From NCBI GenBank assembly GCA_945876515.1, contig CAMCPF010000009.1:1-22429 (forward strand): a DNA stretch of 22,429 nt, written 5' to 3'. Under the pieces are notes generated by a model. That model was not told the DNA's origin. It did not search any database and saw only the letters and a program-made list of their open reading frames with translations. A program made the translations under genes and the position numbers. Positions within the stretch are counted from its first letter, which is position 1. Each line of letters starts with the position of its first letter. Below, one piece after another: positions 8,101 through 17,100 of this stretch. The DNA is from Candidatus Kuenenia stuttgartensis. Lineage in GTDB: Bacteria; Planctomycetota; Planctomycetia; Pirellulales; UBA1268.

Positions 8101-11100
8101 CCTCGCGACGACCGGCGGCAGCGTGAACTTCCGCGGCCGCAGCACGGGCGCCGCTCCGCTCGGCCTCCCCGGCGACAATCCCCGGGTGATCATCACGGCC
8201 AACGAGACGGCCCCGGGGGCCGGCCTCACGAACAGTATCCTCGGCGCCTGGGCCGTGGTCGAAGGCACCGACTTCGCCTCCTACGTTCCGGGCCGGGGCG
8301 TGGGCGCGCTGAACCAGGTCGGGTTCGCCGGCTACGACGGCACCACGCTGCCCGCGTCGAGCGCGCCCACCCAGAACATCAAGCTCGCGGCCGACGGCAC
8401 CGTGCCGGCCGGCGGCTACGGGCTCAACTCGCTGGTGTTCAGCAACAACATCGCGTTCGCGAATGCGACCGACACGCTCAACCTTACGAGCGGTGGTCTG
8501 CTCAGGTCGTCCACAGCCACGAACTACACGGTGGGCGCCACGGCCGACACGGGCCGACTCACGGCCGGTGGCGCGGGTGCCACGGGCACGCAGAAACTCG
8601 TGATCAGCCACAACGCCACGGCCGTCACCACGCTCAACGCCCGGGTCGTGGACAACGGCTCCGCTCCGGTCCAGCTGGTGGCCAATCTCGTGAACACCGG
8701 CACGCTCACCCTCACCGGCGCTAATACCCACACCGGCGGCACGGTCGTGAACGGCCGCAACTCCCAAGGCACCGTCAGCATCGCCTCGGGAGGCGTGATT
8801 CCGGCCGGCGGACTGACGATCAACGGCGGCACCGTCTCCCAGTCGACCGGCGGCCTGATCAACTCCACCAACGCCGTCACGATCAACGGCGCCGGCACGC
8901 TCACGCTGACGGGCTCGAACGAGCTCGCGTCGCTCGCCTTCAACAATACGGGCACCCAGCAGGGCACCAACAACAACCCGACCGTCACCACCGGGGGCAC
9001 GCTCACGCTCTCCGCGGCCACACCGATCACCGCGGCCAGCATGAACCCGTCCGGCCTGGCCACGATCAACGGCACGCTCGACTTTGGCGGGAACGCGAAG
9101 ACGATCACCGTCAGCCCGCTGCAGTTCGACGGCACGTCGTTCGCCCCCTACTCGCCCGCGCTCAACATTGGCGGCATCGTGCAGAACTCCGGGAAAATCA
9201 CGGTCAACGGCGGCGGCCTGCTCCAGGTGTCGGGTGCCAGCACCTTCTCCGGCGGCTACTCGGTCGCGTCCGGCAGCGGCTTGTACGTAAACCTGAACTC
9301 CACTCCGACAGCCGGCACCGTGACCAACGGCCCGCTCGGCACCGGCACGCTCGAGCTCGCCAGCGGCGCCCGGCTGCTCTCGGGTGGAGCGTTCACCGTC
9401 GCCAACGCGGTCTCAATGTCCGGCTCGCTCGCCTTCGAGGGAGTCACGTCGCTGACGATGTCAGGCGCCGTCGCCCTGCCCGCCGCCGGCACGGCCACGT
9501 TCGACATCCCCGCCCCGCAGCCCACGCTCACGCTCTCCGGGGTGCTCGCCGGCTCCGGCTCGGCCGTCGTCAAGAACGGGTACGGCACGTTGTTGCTCTC
9601 GGGTGCCAACACGTTCGACGGCGGCGTGACCGTCAACCGCGGCACGCTCACCGTGGGCAACGCCGCCGCCCTCGGCTCCGGCCCGCTCACGATCACCGGC
9701 GGCGCCCTCGACGCCTCGGCCGCAGCCCTCACGGTCGCGAACGCCCAAACCTGGAGCGGCGGCTTCACCTTCGTAGGCACCAACAGCCTCACGCTCTCCG
9801 GCGGGATCACGCTCGGCCAGAACAGCAAGGTCGGCGTCACCGCCAACACACTCACGATGTCCGGCAACATCGGCGACGCAGGCGCGAGCCGCGGCCTCAC
9901 GAAGTCGGGCGCCGGCACGCTCGCCCTCACCGGCACCAACACCTACGGCGGCACCACGGCCATCGACGCCGGTGTGCTCTCCATCTCCGGCACGGCCGCC
10001 CTTCCCGGCTGGGACACGGCCGGCCGCTACGCCGTGACCAACGGCGGCGCGATCGCGGTGCCCAATGCCGTCAGCGACGCCGACGTGGCCACGATGCTCG
10101 CCACCGGCAACTTCACCTCGGGCGGTGCGATCGGCTTCGACACCACTGCGGGCGACCGCACTTGGGCCGCCGCGCTGCCCGCCGGTGCCGGTGTCGCCAA
10201 GCTTGGCACGAACACGCTCGCCCTCACTGCCGCCAGCACCCACTCCGGCCCCACGCTCGTGAACGCCGGCTCGCTCACGCTGGGCAACCAGCTGGCGGCC
10301 CAGAACAGCATTCTCTCCGTCCAGTCGGGTGCGGCGGTCCGCTTCGACTCAGCGGTGACCGAGAACGCCTTCACCGTCGGCGGCCTCGCGGGTGCGGGCA
10401 CCGTGCCCCTGACGAATACGGCCGCGACGGCGATCACGCTGACGACGGGCGGCTCCAACGCGACTACCTCGTTCTCCGGCAGCCTCTCCGGGGCCGGCGG
10501 CCTCGTGAAGCAGGGCAGCGGCACCCAGACGCTCTCCGGCGGCACGATCAACTACACGGGCCCCACGACCATCAGCGCCGGCACGCTCCGGCTCGACGCC
10601 ACCACGGCCTACGCCGCATCCTCGACAGCCGTGGCCGCCGACGCCCGGTTCGAGATCGCCAACACGGGCAACCAGACGATCGCCGGGGCGATCACGGGCT
10701 CGGGCTCGGTCGTGAAGAACGGGGCCGGCACGCTCACGCTCAGCGGGGCCAACACCTACACGGGCGGCACGTCGATCGAGCAGGGCGCGGCGGTGCTCTC
10801 GGGCACGCTGAGCTCCACCGGCACGATCACGGTCCTTTCCGGCGGCACGCTGCGGATGGGGGCCAGCGACCGCTGGGGCGGTGCCTCCACGACGACCTCC
10901 GCCCCGATCGTGATCGGCCCCGGCGGCACGGTACAGAGCAACGGCTTCTTCAACACACTCGTCGATCCCCGGCTCGACGGCGGCACGCTGGCCCTCACGG
11001 GCGGCGTCGCGGGAACGGGAGCCTACGGCCTGAAGGGCACGGTCGCGGTCTCGCAACCGTCATCCCTCGGGAACGTCTCGGGTGCAAACAATCTTGTCGC

Positions 11101-12622
11101 CATCGGCCCCACCGACGCGGACGGCACGTTGACCTTCGACGTGGCCCGCATGACCTCGGGCACGAACGTCGATCTCAGCCTCGTGACCACAGTCCGCAAC
11201 CCGACGGGCCGGGTCAACAGCCTGACGAAGACCGGCAACGGCGTGCTCTTGTTCAACAGCACGGGTGAATACACGGGCGGCACGATCATCAATGGCGGCA
11301 CGTTCCGGCTGCAGGGCACCCTGCCCACGACCGCCCCGATCACCGTCAACAACGGCGGCACACTGCAGTTTGGTGCCAACGACCGTTGGGGCAACGCCAA
11401 CACGCCAGCCACGGCTCCCATCACGGTCAACGCCGGCGGCACCGTGCTGAGCAACAACTTCTACAACACGTTCATCAACCTGACGCTGGCGGGCGGCACT
11501 CTCCAGTCCACCGGCGGCTTCAACGACGTCTGGCAGGCCTACGGCCTGAAGGGCACGGTCACGGTGTCGGGCTCGTCGGCCTCCACGATCAACGCGGGCG
11601 TTGGGGGCAACGGCTGGAACGCCGTCAACATCGGCCCCACGCCGTCGGACGGAGCGGCCGGCTTCCTGCCGTTCGACGTCGCCGACGCAACTTCCAGCGC
11701 CGCACCTGACCTCGTGGTCAACTCGACCCTGCGAAACGCCCACTCAGACATCTTCGTCTTCAACGCCAACGGCATCACCAAGACCGGCGCGGGTACGATG
11801 CAGATCAACGGCGTCAACACATTTACCGGCGGCCTGAACGTCAACCAGGGCGTGCTCGAAGTGGGTGGTGCCGGCCAGCTGAACGCCGGCACTTACGCCG
11901 CCGCGATCGCCGCGGCCGGCACGTTCCGGGTGGCGAGTTCGGCCAACCAGACCCTCTCGGGCGTGATCTCGGGCTCCGGCCAGTTCGAGAAGGCCGGCAC
12001 CGGCACGCTCACCCTCGCCGGCGCGAACACCTTCAACGGCACCACGGCGGTGGAGGCCGGCACGCTCGTCATCAACGGCACGCTGCCCTCGGGCCTGTCG
12101 GTCGCGGCCGCCGCCTGGCTCGCGGGCACGGGCACGATCGGCGGCTCCTCGACCGTCGGCGGCACGCTCAGTCCCGGCAACAGTCCGGGCACGTTGACCT
12201 TCGACGCGCTCACGCTCACCTCGACCGCCGCGACGGCGATTGAACTGCCGGCCGCCGGCACCCGCGGCATTGACTACGACGGCGTGACCGTGACGGGCGA
12301 CAGCGCTCTCACCTACGGCGGCGCGCTCTCGCTGGCCTTTGGCGGCTCGATCCTGCCGGACGACACCACGTTCGACGTGTTCTCTCTCACCGGCACGCCT
12401 TCGGGCTCGTTCGCGAGCGTGACGTCGACTGGCTTCTACACCGGCACCTGGACCGGATCGGGCGGCGTCTTCAACCTCACGCAGGGCGAGCAGCAGTTGA
12501 CCTTCACGCCCGCCACGGGCGACGTCTCGATCGCCTACGTGCCCGAACCCGGGGCGCTCGGCCTCGTGGCCGGCGGCCTGGCCGTCCTGCTCGCCGCCCG
12601 TCGTCGGAGCGGATGCCGCTGA
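5117..12622 (+). CDS. Giant autotransporter-associated beta-strand (PATR) repeat protein with PEP-CTERM anchor
   Basis: The 2501-aa product has a Sec signal peptide (Arg-rich start, hydrophobic core, cleavage near AHA-QTT at about residue 33), then an N-terminal cap (YWNGTAPWGDAAAWSG) shared in style with the protein at 18616. The body is Gly/Thr/Ser/Ala-rich with at least ten recognisable PATR repeats of the pattern GxGTLTLSGxNTYTGGTxIxxGTLxLG, predicting a long beta-solenoid. It also contains two long-period internal duplications (6779-8512 and 10802-11833). A TLSPGNSPGTLTF motif near residue 2350 resembles the end of autotransporter passengers. No outer-membrane beta-barrel follows; the protein ends in VPEPGA, a hydrophobic helix and RRRSGCR, i.e. 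PEP-CTERM. The likely role is a surface fibre, adhesin or matrix protein; the ligand is unknown. It is the first gene of a four-gene overlapping operon, with a strong AAGGAG site. Confidence 0.93.
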   Translation: MTTRAVRFPGFRRRAQSSVLLLAIVLPAAAHAQTTVYWNGTAPWGDAAAWSGDVAGTTAGSVPTAADTAFFSATPVTTGPTVGLLADRSLAGLSFGGSATGTTTLTGGGIDAVLTLGAGGISISSTVGSAVTIGSATANQQLALAIGADQTWTNDSTTRALSILNAVSRAAGDTTGRTLTIGGAGSTLVSGVISNGGASGSLGVTKTGTGSLTLSGTNLFTGPLTISAGTVTAAADSALGGASSQLAFGNGGTLAATGNFSLGRTVQLASGTSNIAVASGNTLRLAGSLAGTSATTQLAKSGFGTLVLSQPGPATWSGSLNSSTAPTTLTGGLLVNAGSVEITDSAALGATSNIIAVGSRQGAGIALPGGITLPNTVVLNLAATAMGDGYFNGNGLGQLTSMSGTNTVAGLVNIGRSNGSLGAATGATLNITGGILGNAKILAMVGPGDINISGGGITNVNGVQRLNGGTTTITTSIGMTAGNGLRAAGGGATLALAGPAAVTSNTRTNVSRGGGTLRLDNTTQAVSSRTGGSAPLQTGDGTLNLVGSGTAPVVETMGALTTLGGYTRIAVATTAQNTSLQFASLTLNNGATVLLQSAGTGANFGTAANRAEFRTTIPTLSPAPLGQGILARAIIEDGQGVNFATYSEGSLRGFTAYDTGSLNAASLPTTSATSTVQVGSSVTLAGNRTVNAVKLTGGGLTLGGVGSTLTLTSGGLLATGGTSTIAAGVAIASGATPLGVTVADGSTLNVAGPLYTTNAAITRGGGGTVELSAPIYSTGHYFLNGGTTRLAAGGSLYPGQGTPTSSVQNLSMSYGAVLDLNGVSTIVGQFQGPDNADFENSAGEVTSATPAVFATRVQNQSFTPVRLTGALSVLYGGRERQWYTSESTYTGPTAILASMTTLKDGARLTATSAVDLNYGSLLRFWNGDSQFALPDRVNDAAPVTFRGGFLEHVGRENADVTETLGATTLAEGLGDIYVDRGTHTSAGATVLTLASLATTGGSVNFRGRSTGAAPLGLPGDNPRVIITANETAPGAGLTNSILGAWAVVEGTDFASYVPGRGVGALNQVGFAGYDGTTLPASSAPTQNIKLAADGTVPAGGYGLNSLVFSNNIAFANATDTLNLTSGGLLRSSTATNYTVGATADTGRLTAGGAGATGTQKLVISHNATAVTTLNARVVDNGSAPVQLVANLVNTGTLTLTGANTHTGGTVVNGRNSQGTVSIASGGVIPAGGLTINGGTVSQSTGGLINSTNAVTINGAGTLTLTGSNELASLAFNNTGTQQGTNNNPTVTTGGTLTLSAATPITAASMNPSGLATINGTLDFGGNAKTITVSPLQFDGTSFAPYSPALNIGGIVQNSGKITVNGGGLLQVSGASTFSGGYSVASGSGLYVNLNSTPTAGTVTNGPLGTGTLELASGARLLSGGAFTVANAVSMSGSLAFEGVTSLTMSGAVALPAAGTATFDIPAPQPTLTLSGVLAGSGSAVVKNGYGTLLLSGANTFDGGVTVNRGTLTVGNAAALGSGPLTITGGALDASAAALTVANAQTWSGGFTFVGTNSLTLSGGITLGQNSKVGVTANTLTMSGNIGDAGASRGLTKSGAGTLALTGTNTYGGTTAIDAGVLSISGTAALPGWDTAGRYAVTNGGAIAVPNAVSDADVATMLATGNFTSGGAIGFDTTAGDRTWAAALPAGAGVAKLGTNTLALTAASTHSGPTLVNAGSLTLGNQLAAQNSILSVQSGAAVRFDSAVTENAFTVGGLAGAGTVPLTNTAATAITLTTGGSNATTSFSGSLSGAGGLVKQGSGTQTLSGGTINYTGPTTISAGTLRLDATTAYAASSTAVAADARFEIANTGNQTIAGAITGSGSVVKNGAGTLTLSGANTYTGGTSIEQGAAVLSGTLSSTGTITVLSGGTLRMGASDRWGGASTTTSAPIVIGPGGTVQSNGFFNTLVDPRLDGGTLALTGGVAGTGAYGLKGTVAVSQPSSLGNVSGANNLVAIGPTDADGTLTFDVARMTSGTNVDLSLVTTVRNPTGRVNSLTKTGNGVLLFNSTGEYTGGTIINGGTFRLQGTLPTTAPITVNNGGTLQFGANDRWGNANTPATAPITVNAGGTVLSNNFYNTFINLTLAGGTLQSTGGFNDVWQAYGLKGTVTVSGSSASTINAGVGGNGWNAVNIGPTPSDGAAGFLPFDVADATSSAAPDLVVNSTLRNAHSDIFVFNANGITKTGAGTMQINGVNTFTGGLNVNQGVLEVGGAGQLNAGTYAAAIAAAGTFRVASSANQTLSGVISGSGQFEKAGTGTLTLAGANTFNGTTAVEAGTLVINGTLPSGLSVAAAAWLAGTGTIGGSSTVGGTLSPGNSPGTLTFDALTLTSTAATAIELPAAGTRGIDYDGVTVTGDSALTYGGALSLAFGGSILPDDTTFDVFSLTGTPSGSFASVTSTGFYTGTWTGSGGVFNLTQGEQQLTFTPATGDVSIAYVPEPGALGLVAGGLAVLLAARRRSGCR
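6779..8512 (+). repeat. Two diverged copies of a long (about 165-170 aa) module
   Basis: Copy A (6779 to about 7277) and copy B (8000 to 8512) share an order of motifs. Each starts ETMGALTTL or ETLGATTLAEG, then has a strand ending ASLTL or ASLAT. A GILARAIIEDGQGVNFATY or SILGAWAVVEGTDFASY segment follows, then a GFTAYD/GFAGYD motif and an LTSGGLL ending. The two are separated by about 720 bp of different sequence (about 7278-7999). The alignment was made by eye and identity is moderate, so this is an old duplication or a recurrent family module. Confidence 0.65.
10802..11833 (+). repeat. Tandem internal duplication, period about 171 codons
   Basis: Copy 1 runs from 10802 (residue 1896) and copy 2 from 11315 (residue 2067) to about 11833. 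Shared landmarks in order are: GGTLRMGASDRWGG / GGTLQFGANDRWGN; SAPIVIGPGGTV / TAPITVNAGGTV; NGFFNTLVDPRLDGGTL / NNFYNTFINLTLAGGTL; AYGLKGTVAVS / AYGLKGTVTVS; VAIGPTDADG / VNIGPTPSDG; and a PATR core ending in YTGG / FTGG. The copies are head to tail with no gap, and the DNA is also similar in the AYGLKGTV part (cctgaagggcacggtc). Confidence 0.85.
12542..12619 (+). other. PEP-CTERM sorting signal of the 2501-aa PATR protein
   Basis: Pro-Glu-Pro codons lie at 12542-12550, followed by a hydrophobic Gly/Leu/Ala helix and a basic end (ARRRSGCR). This is the standard PEP-CTERM layout. Confidence 0.9.
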
Positions 12623-13161
12623 CACCGTTTCGCTCGATGCGCCGCGTTTGCCATTCGTGTTCCGCCTCGCCAGCGAGAGCCGTGCCTGCAGAACGGACGT
12701 GCTCTCGACGGGCGCTGCTGGCGGCAGGCATCGGTTGCGTGCTGACGATCTGCACCGCGTGCGGCCCCCGGGGCCTGCCCGACATCGTCGCCGTGCAGGG
12801 CCGCGTCACCTTCGCTGGCGGCGAGTGCCCCCATCCCGGCTACGTCTTCTTCGTGCCCGAGCCGAACCAGGCCGGCGGTGCCGCCGCGCCCCGGGCGGGC
12901 AGCGGCCGCTTCGAACGAGAAGGCAATTTCACCGTGACCACCCTTCGGCCTGACGACGGGCTCCTGCCCGGTGCGTATGCCGTGCGGGTCGTGTGTGAGC
13001 TGCCCGCCGAAGACGACGACAGCCGCGGCCGCAGTTTTGTGCCCTCCGGATTCTCGGCACCGGGCCTCACCGTGCCGCCCGGTGCGGCCGGGCCGCTCAC
13101 CCACGACGTCGATGTTCCACTCGCGGCCCCCGCACGGCTGCGAGAGAAGGGGGCCAAATGA
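12613..13161 (+). CDS. Small putative lipoprotein, planctomycete beta-sandwich type
   Basis: The product has up to 182 aa. The N-terminal part carries a twin-arginine (SRRALL, Arg32-Arg33), a hydrophobic stretch and CTAC at 47-50, a non-ideal lipobox with Cys50 as the likely lipidated residue. With the ATG at 12613 the signal would be unusually long. An in-frame GTG at 12682 (codon 24) would give a more normal 26-residue signal, though its GAGAG is only 2 nt away. The mature part begins with a [10 protein letters not shown] strand and includes [21 protein letters not shown], the pattern of small carboxypeptidase-regulatory/transthyretin-like planctomycete lipoproteins. The function of these is unknown. 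With the first start the gene overlaps the PATR gene by 10 nt; its end overlaps the pseudopilin start (ATGA). Confidence 0.78.
   Translation: MPLTPFRSMRRVCHSCSASPARAVPAERTCSRRALLAAGIGCVLTICTACGPRGLPDIVAVQGRVTFAGGECPHPGYVFFVPEPNQAGGAAAPRAGSGRFEREGNFTVTTLRPDDGLLPGAYAVRVVCELPAEDDDSRGRSFVPSGFSAPGLTVPPGAAGPLTHDVDVPLAAPARLREKGAK
13147..13153 (+). promoter_or_regulatory. Ribosome binding site for the DUF1559 pseudopilin
   Basis: AAGGGGG lies a few bases before the ATG at 13158, inside the end of the lipoprotein gene. It supports that start and the ATGA coupling. Confidence 0.6.
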
Positions 13162-14171
13162 CGCCGCTGATTCAGAGTCGGCACCGGACCGCCCGCCGGG
13201 CCATGACGCTCGTCGAGCTGCTCGTGGTGATCGCGATCATCGCCCTGCTCATGGCCCTGCTGCTGCCGGCCGTCCAAGGCGTGCGGGAGGCGGGCCGCCG
13301 CACCCAGTGCCGCAACAATCTCAAGCAGATCGGCACCGCCCTGCTGCACTATCACGAGGTGTTCGGCAAACTGCCGGTCGCCAGTTATTACGACAGTCCG
13401 TCCCCGTTTCCGGTCTCGCCGACCATGACCCTCAAGAACCCGCCGCTCTCGTGGCCGACCGCGATCCTGCCCCGGCTCGAAGCCCAGAACCATTACGACC
13501 TGTTCGACTTCCGCCGGCCCGAGACGGATCCCGCGAACCGCAAGGGGATCCAGACCGCGATGCCCACCCTGATCTGCCCCAGTGATCCGGCGGGCCAAAA
13601 CCCGATCTTCCACGATCGCTGCACGCTCAAGGGCTGGTTCTTCGGAACCCAGATGGGGCTCTGGTATTCCGGCTCGATGGGTCCAGCGAACTTCGCGGGC
13701 TGCGTGTTCTGCGCAAGCGCCGCCCCTGACGGCTCAAATCCGTGCTGCCAGGGCACGGGAACGGGGCTGTCGCAGGGCCCCGGCATGTTCCTCCGATACC
13801 CGGCTCCGGTGCCGTTCGACAGCGTCCGCGACGGCCTTTCCAACACAATCATGGTCGGCGAGACGTTGCCGGATCAAAACTTTCACAACATGGCGTTCGG
13901 CTGCAACATGCCGACGGCCGTCATGAACATTCCGCTCAATCACCCGGGCCAAAACTTCGACTTCCCTCCGGGCGTAAGTCACAACGTGCAGGAAAGCTCG
14001 CAACCCCATTCGCTCAATCAAGGCTTCCGCAGCCGCCACCTCGGAGGCGCCCACTTCGTCCGCGGCGACGGCAGCGTCACCTTCCTCGACGACACCATCG
14101 AGCCGCCGATCTACTGGGCGCTCGGCACCCGAGCCGGGGGTGAGGGTATCGAGGGCACAGCAGGGCAATGA
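13158..14171 (+). CDS. DUF1559 pseudopilin-like protein with H-X9-DG motif
   Basis: The 337-aa product has a type IV prepilin N-terminus: a short basic leader (residues 1-16), then [20 protein letters not shown], a hydrophobic helix, and [24 protein letters not shown], typical of DUF1559. Residues about 294-305 hold His294, nine residues and Asp304-Gly305, the prepilin-processing-associated H-X9-DG motif. Length fits the family. The leader ends in Ala-Met rather than the usual Gly-Phe before TLVE, so processing may be atypical. These proteins are very abundant in planctomycetes and are thought to use a type-IV-pilus/type-II-secretion-like pathway; their exact role is not established. The gene overlaps both neighbours by 4 nt (ATGA), placing it between the lipoprotein and the large heme protein in one transcript. 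Confidence 0.93.
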   Translation: MTPLIQSRHRTARRAMTLVELLVVIAIIALLMALLLPAVQGVREAGRRTQCRNNLKQIGTALLHYHEVFGKLPVASYYDSPSPFPVSPTMTLKNPPLSWPTAILPRLEAQNHYDLFDFRRPETDPANRKGIQTAMPTLICPSDPAGQNPIFHDRCTLKGWFFGTQMGLWYSGSMGPANFAGCVFCASAAPDGSNPCCQGTGTGLSQGPGMFLRYPAPVPFDSVRDGLSNTIMVGETLPDQNFHNMAFGCNMPTAVMNIPLNHPGQNFDFPPGVSHNVQESSQPHSLNQGFRSRHLGGAHFVRGDGSVTFLDDTIEPPIYWALGTRAGGEGIEGTAGQ

Positions 14172-17100
14172 TGATGGCTAAGGCATTGCGGAGAGATTGG
14201 ACGAACCCGACCCTGGGCCGCCGGATAGCGGCGGCGTTCGCGGTCGCAATGCTTGCGCTTGCCGGGCGGGCCGCCGAGCCGCGGCCGATCTTCGACGGCA
14301 CGACGCTTGCCGGCTGGGAGGGGGACCGGAACTGGTGGCGGGTGGAGGACGGGGCGATCACGGGCGAGATCCCCGCCGGCGCGAAGCTCAAGACCAACCA
14401 GTTTCTGTGGTGGGAGGGCACGGTCGCCGACTTCGACCTCGCGCTGGAATACCGGATCACCGGCGACGACTCGGCCAACTCCGGGATCCAGTACCGCAGC
14501 GAGCGACTGCCTGATGGGCATGCCAAGGGCTACCAGGCCGACCTCGACGACGGCCGCACCTGGCTCGGCCGGATCTACGACGAGCATGGCCGCGGCCTGC
14601 TCGTGGAGCGGGGCGTACGGCTGGCGATCTCCCCCGACGGCCGCACCTGGGCCGACACGTTCGCGCCGCCCGACGCGATCCGTGGCGTGGTCAAGCCCGG
14701 CGACTGGAACCGGTATCGGATCCGCGCCACCGCGTCGCACGTCACGATCTGGATCAACGACGAACTCGCCACCGTGCTCGACGACCGCGATGCCAAGCAG
14801 GCCGAGTTCGCCGGGCGGCTCGCGCTCCAGCTTCACTCCGGCCCCGGGCCGGCGAAGGTGCAGTTTCGCAATCTCCGGCTCACCGACCTGGGTGCAACGA
14901 AGCCCGTGGCCGGGCCGCCCCCAACCGCTGCCGGCGTCGATGCTTCGCCGATCGCGGCCACCGCCGCCGACGGCAAGCCGCTCAACCTCGGTTTCGAGAG
15001 CGGCACGCTCGCCGGCTGGACCGCCACCGGCGACGCCTTCACCGGCCTCCCCGCTCCGGCCGACGCCGTGGCGAAGCGGAAGCGCCGCGATGCCAGCAAC
15101 GCCGCCGGCGGTCACTGGGTGGGTACCTACGAGCCCACGCACAGCGACGAGACCAAGGGGACGCTCACGAGCGAGCCCTTCGCGATCACGCACCCCTGGG
15201 CGAGCTTCCTCGTCGGCGGCGGCGGCCACCCCGAGACCCGCGTGGAACTGGTCGATCATGAGACCGGCGAGGTCTTCCACCAGGCCCGCGGCCTGGCCGT
15301 GGAGCGGATGCACCGCGAGGTGGTCGATCTCGAGAAGCGGCAGGGCCGACAGATGCGGATCCGGCTCGTGGACGACCGGGTGGGCGACTGGGGCCACATC
15401 AACTTCGACGACTTCGTGTTTCACGCCGCCCGCCCCGCGTTCGCCGAGCAGGCCGCGGCCGGCCGCGACCGCACGAGCCCCGTCCTCTGGCACACGATCC
15501 CGAACCAGCCGGCCACCGCGGCGGCCACCGCACTCTCCGCCAGCGACCCGGCCCGGGCGACCGTGGGCGGGATGATGGTCACGCCCGGCTTCCGCTGCGA
15601 CCTCGTGGCGAGTGAACCGGCAATCCACCAGCCGATCGCCTTCGCCATCGACCCGCGCGGGCGGCTCTGGGTGGCCGAGGCCCACAGCTATCCCAACAAG
15701 CGGCCCGAGGGCCAGGGCCAGGGCCAGGACCGGATCGTGATCCTTGCCGACGCCGACGGCGACGGCGGCTACGAAAAGCGGACGGTCTTCTGCGAGGGGC
15801 TGAACCTCGTCAGCGGGCTCGAGGTGGGCTTCGGGGGCGTGTGGGTGGGGGCGGCGCCGCACCTGCTCTTCATTCCCGACCGCGACGGTGACGACGTGCC
15901 TGACGGTGAACCCGAGGTGCTGCTCGACGGCTGGGGCTTCCAGGACACCCACGAGACGCTCAACAGTTTCACGTGGGGCCCCGACGGCTGGCTCTATGGC
16001 AACCACGGCGTGTTCACCACCTCCGATGTCGGCCCGCCGGGCAGCCCGCCCGCGGATCGCGTGCGGATCAACGCCGCCGTCTGGCGGTATCACCCGGTGC
16101 GGCGAGCCTTCGAGGTCTTCGCCCACGGCGGCAGCAACCAGTGGGGCATCGACTTCAACTCCGTCGGCGACGCCTTTATGGCCCACTGCCGCAGCTTCTT
16201 CGGCGGTGGTGGCACCACGCACATCATCCGTAACGGCCACTTCTGGAACCAGATGAACACCGGCCATGCGGCCTTCATCTGCCGGGAGCCGCCGGCGTTC
16301 GCGCCGGGCCTGAAGAACTATCTGCCTGCCGCGGCCCGCTACGACAGCGGCGAGGGGGGCGCCGGCAAGAAGGGCACCGACGCCGTCTACGGCGGCCACT
16401 CGCACGTCGGCACGCTGGTCTACCTCGGCGACAACTGGCCGGCCATCTACCGCGACCGCATCCTCACGCACAACCTCCACGGCCGGCAGCTGAACCACCA
16501 GGAGGCGGTCCGCCGCGGCAGCGGCTACGAGGTCTTCCACGCCGGCTACGACCTGCTCCACGTGCCTGACGAGCAGTACGTGGCCGTGGACCTGCAGACC
16601 GGCCCCGACGGCGCGGTCTATGTGATCGACTGGTGCGACCGCCAGCACTGCCACACCAATGTGGACGCCCGCTGGGACCGCACCAACGGCCGTCTGTACC
16701 GCGTCGCCTGGGCCGACGGCTACCGGCCCGTCGCCGTGAATCTCGCCACGAAGTCCGACGCCGAACTCGCGGCCCTGCACTCGCACGCGAACGAGTGGTT
16801 CGTAAGGACGGCCCGACGGCTCCTGCAGGAGCGGGCGGCGGCCGACCGGCTCGACCGCAGCGCGCTCACTCCGCTGCGGCAGGCCGCCGCCTCCGAGGAT
16901 CCAGTCACGGCGCTCCAGGCCCTGTGGACACTTCACGTGACCGGTAGCCTCGACGATGAATCACTCGCCACAGCCTTCGCGCATCCGAGCGAATACGTCC
17001 GCGGGCAGGCGGTCGCCCTCGCCACCGAGATTCCAGGTTCGCCGCGGATTCCCGCCGACCGGCTTGTGACGGCAGCCGCCCAGGATCCTTCCGCGCTCGT

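Larger units (their letters stand above)
5738..12080 (+). repeat. PATR beta-strand repeat units in the 2501-aa protein
   Basis: Recognisable repeat cores begin near 5738, 8699, 9580, 9908, 10205, 10517, 10724, 11237, 11789 and 11999. Each has a G-x-G-T-L-x-L-x-G strand, a turn with N-T-Y/F-x-G-G, and a second strand such as V-x-x-G-T-L-x-V. At DNA level they share the string ggcacgctcac and near variants, so codon choice is conserved as well as protein sequence. Repeats are dense after about 9580 and sparse or degenerate between 5900 and 8690. Confidence 0.85.

Noticed and set aside
7115..8767. A 550-codon minus-strand frame opposite the giant PATR gene, and similar long minus frames elsewhere in both PATR genes.
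   Set aside because: These are shadows of repetitive GC-rich coding sequence, made of Arg/Gly/Ala/Glu runs with no domains.
5738..12080. CRISPR-like regular repeats, considered because of the many recurring short strings.
   Set aside because: The repeats are in-frame protein-coding units of uneven spacing, without unique spacers of constant length.
14111..16936. A 941-codon open frame on the minus strand opposite the large heme-protein gene.
   Set aside because: The + strand frame has clear DUF1080 and dehydrogenase motifs. The minus frame is low-complexity Arg/Gly/Val/Ala sequence typical of antisense frames in GC-rich DNA.
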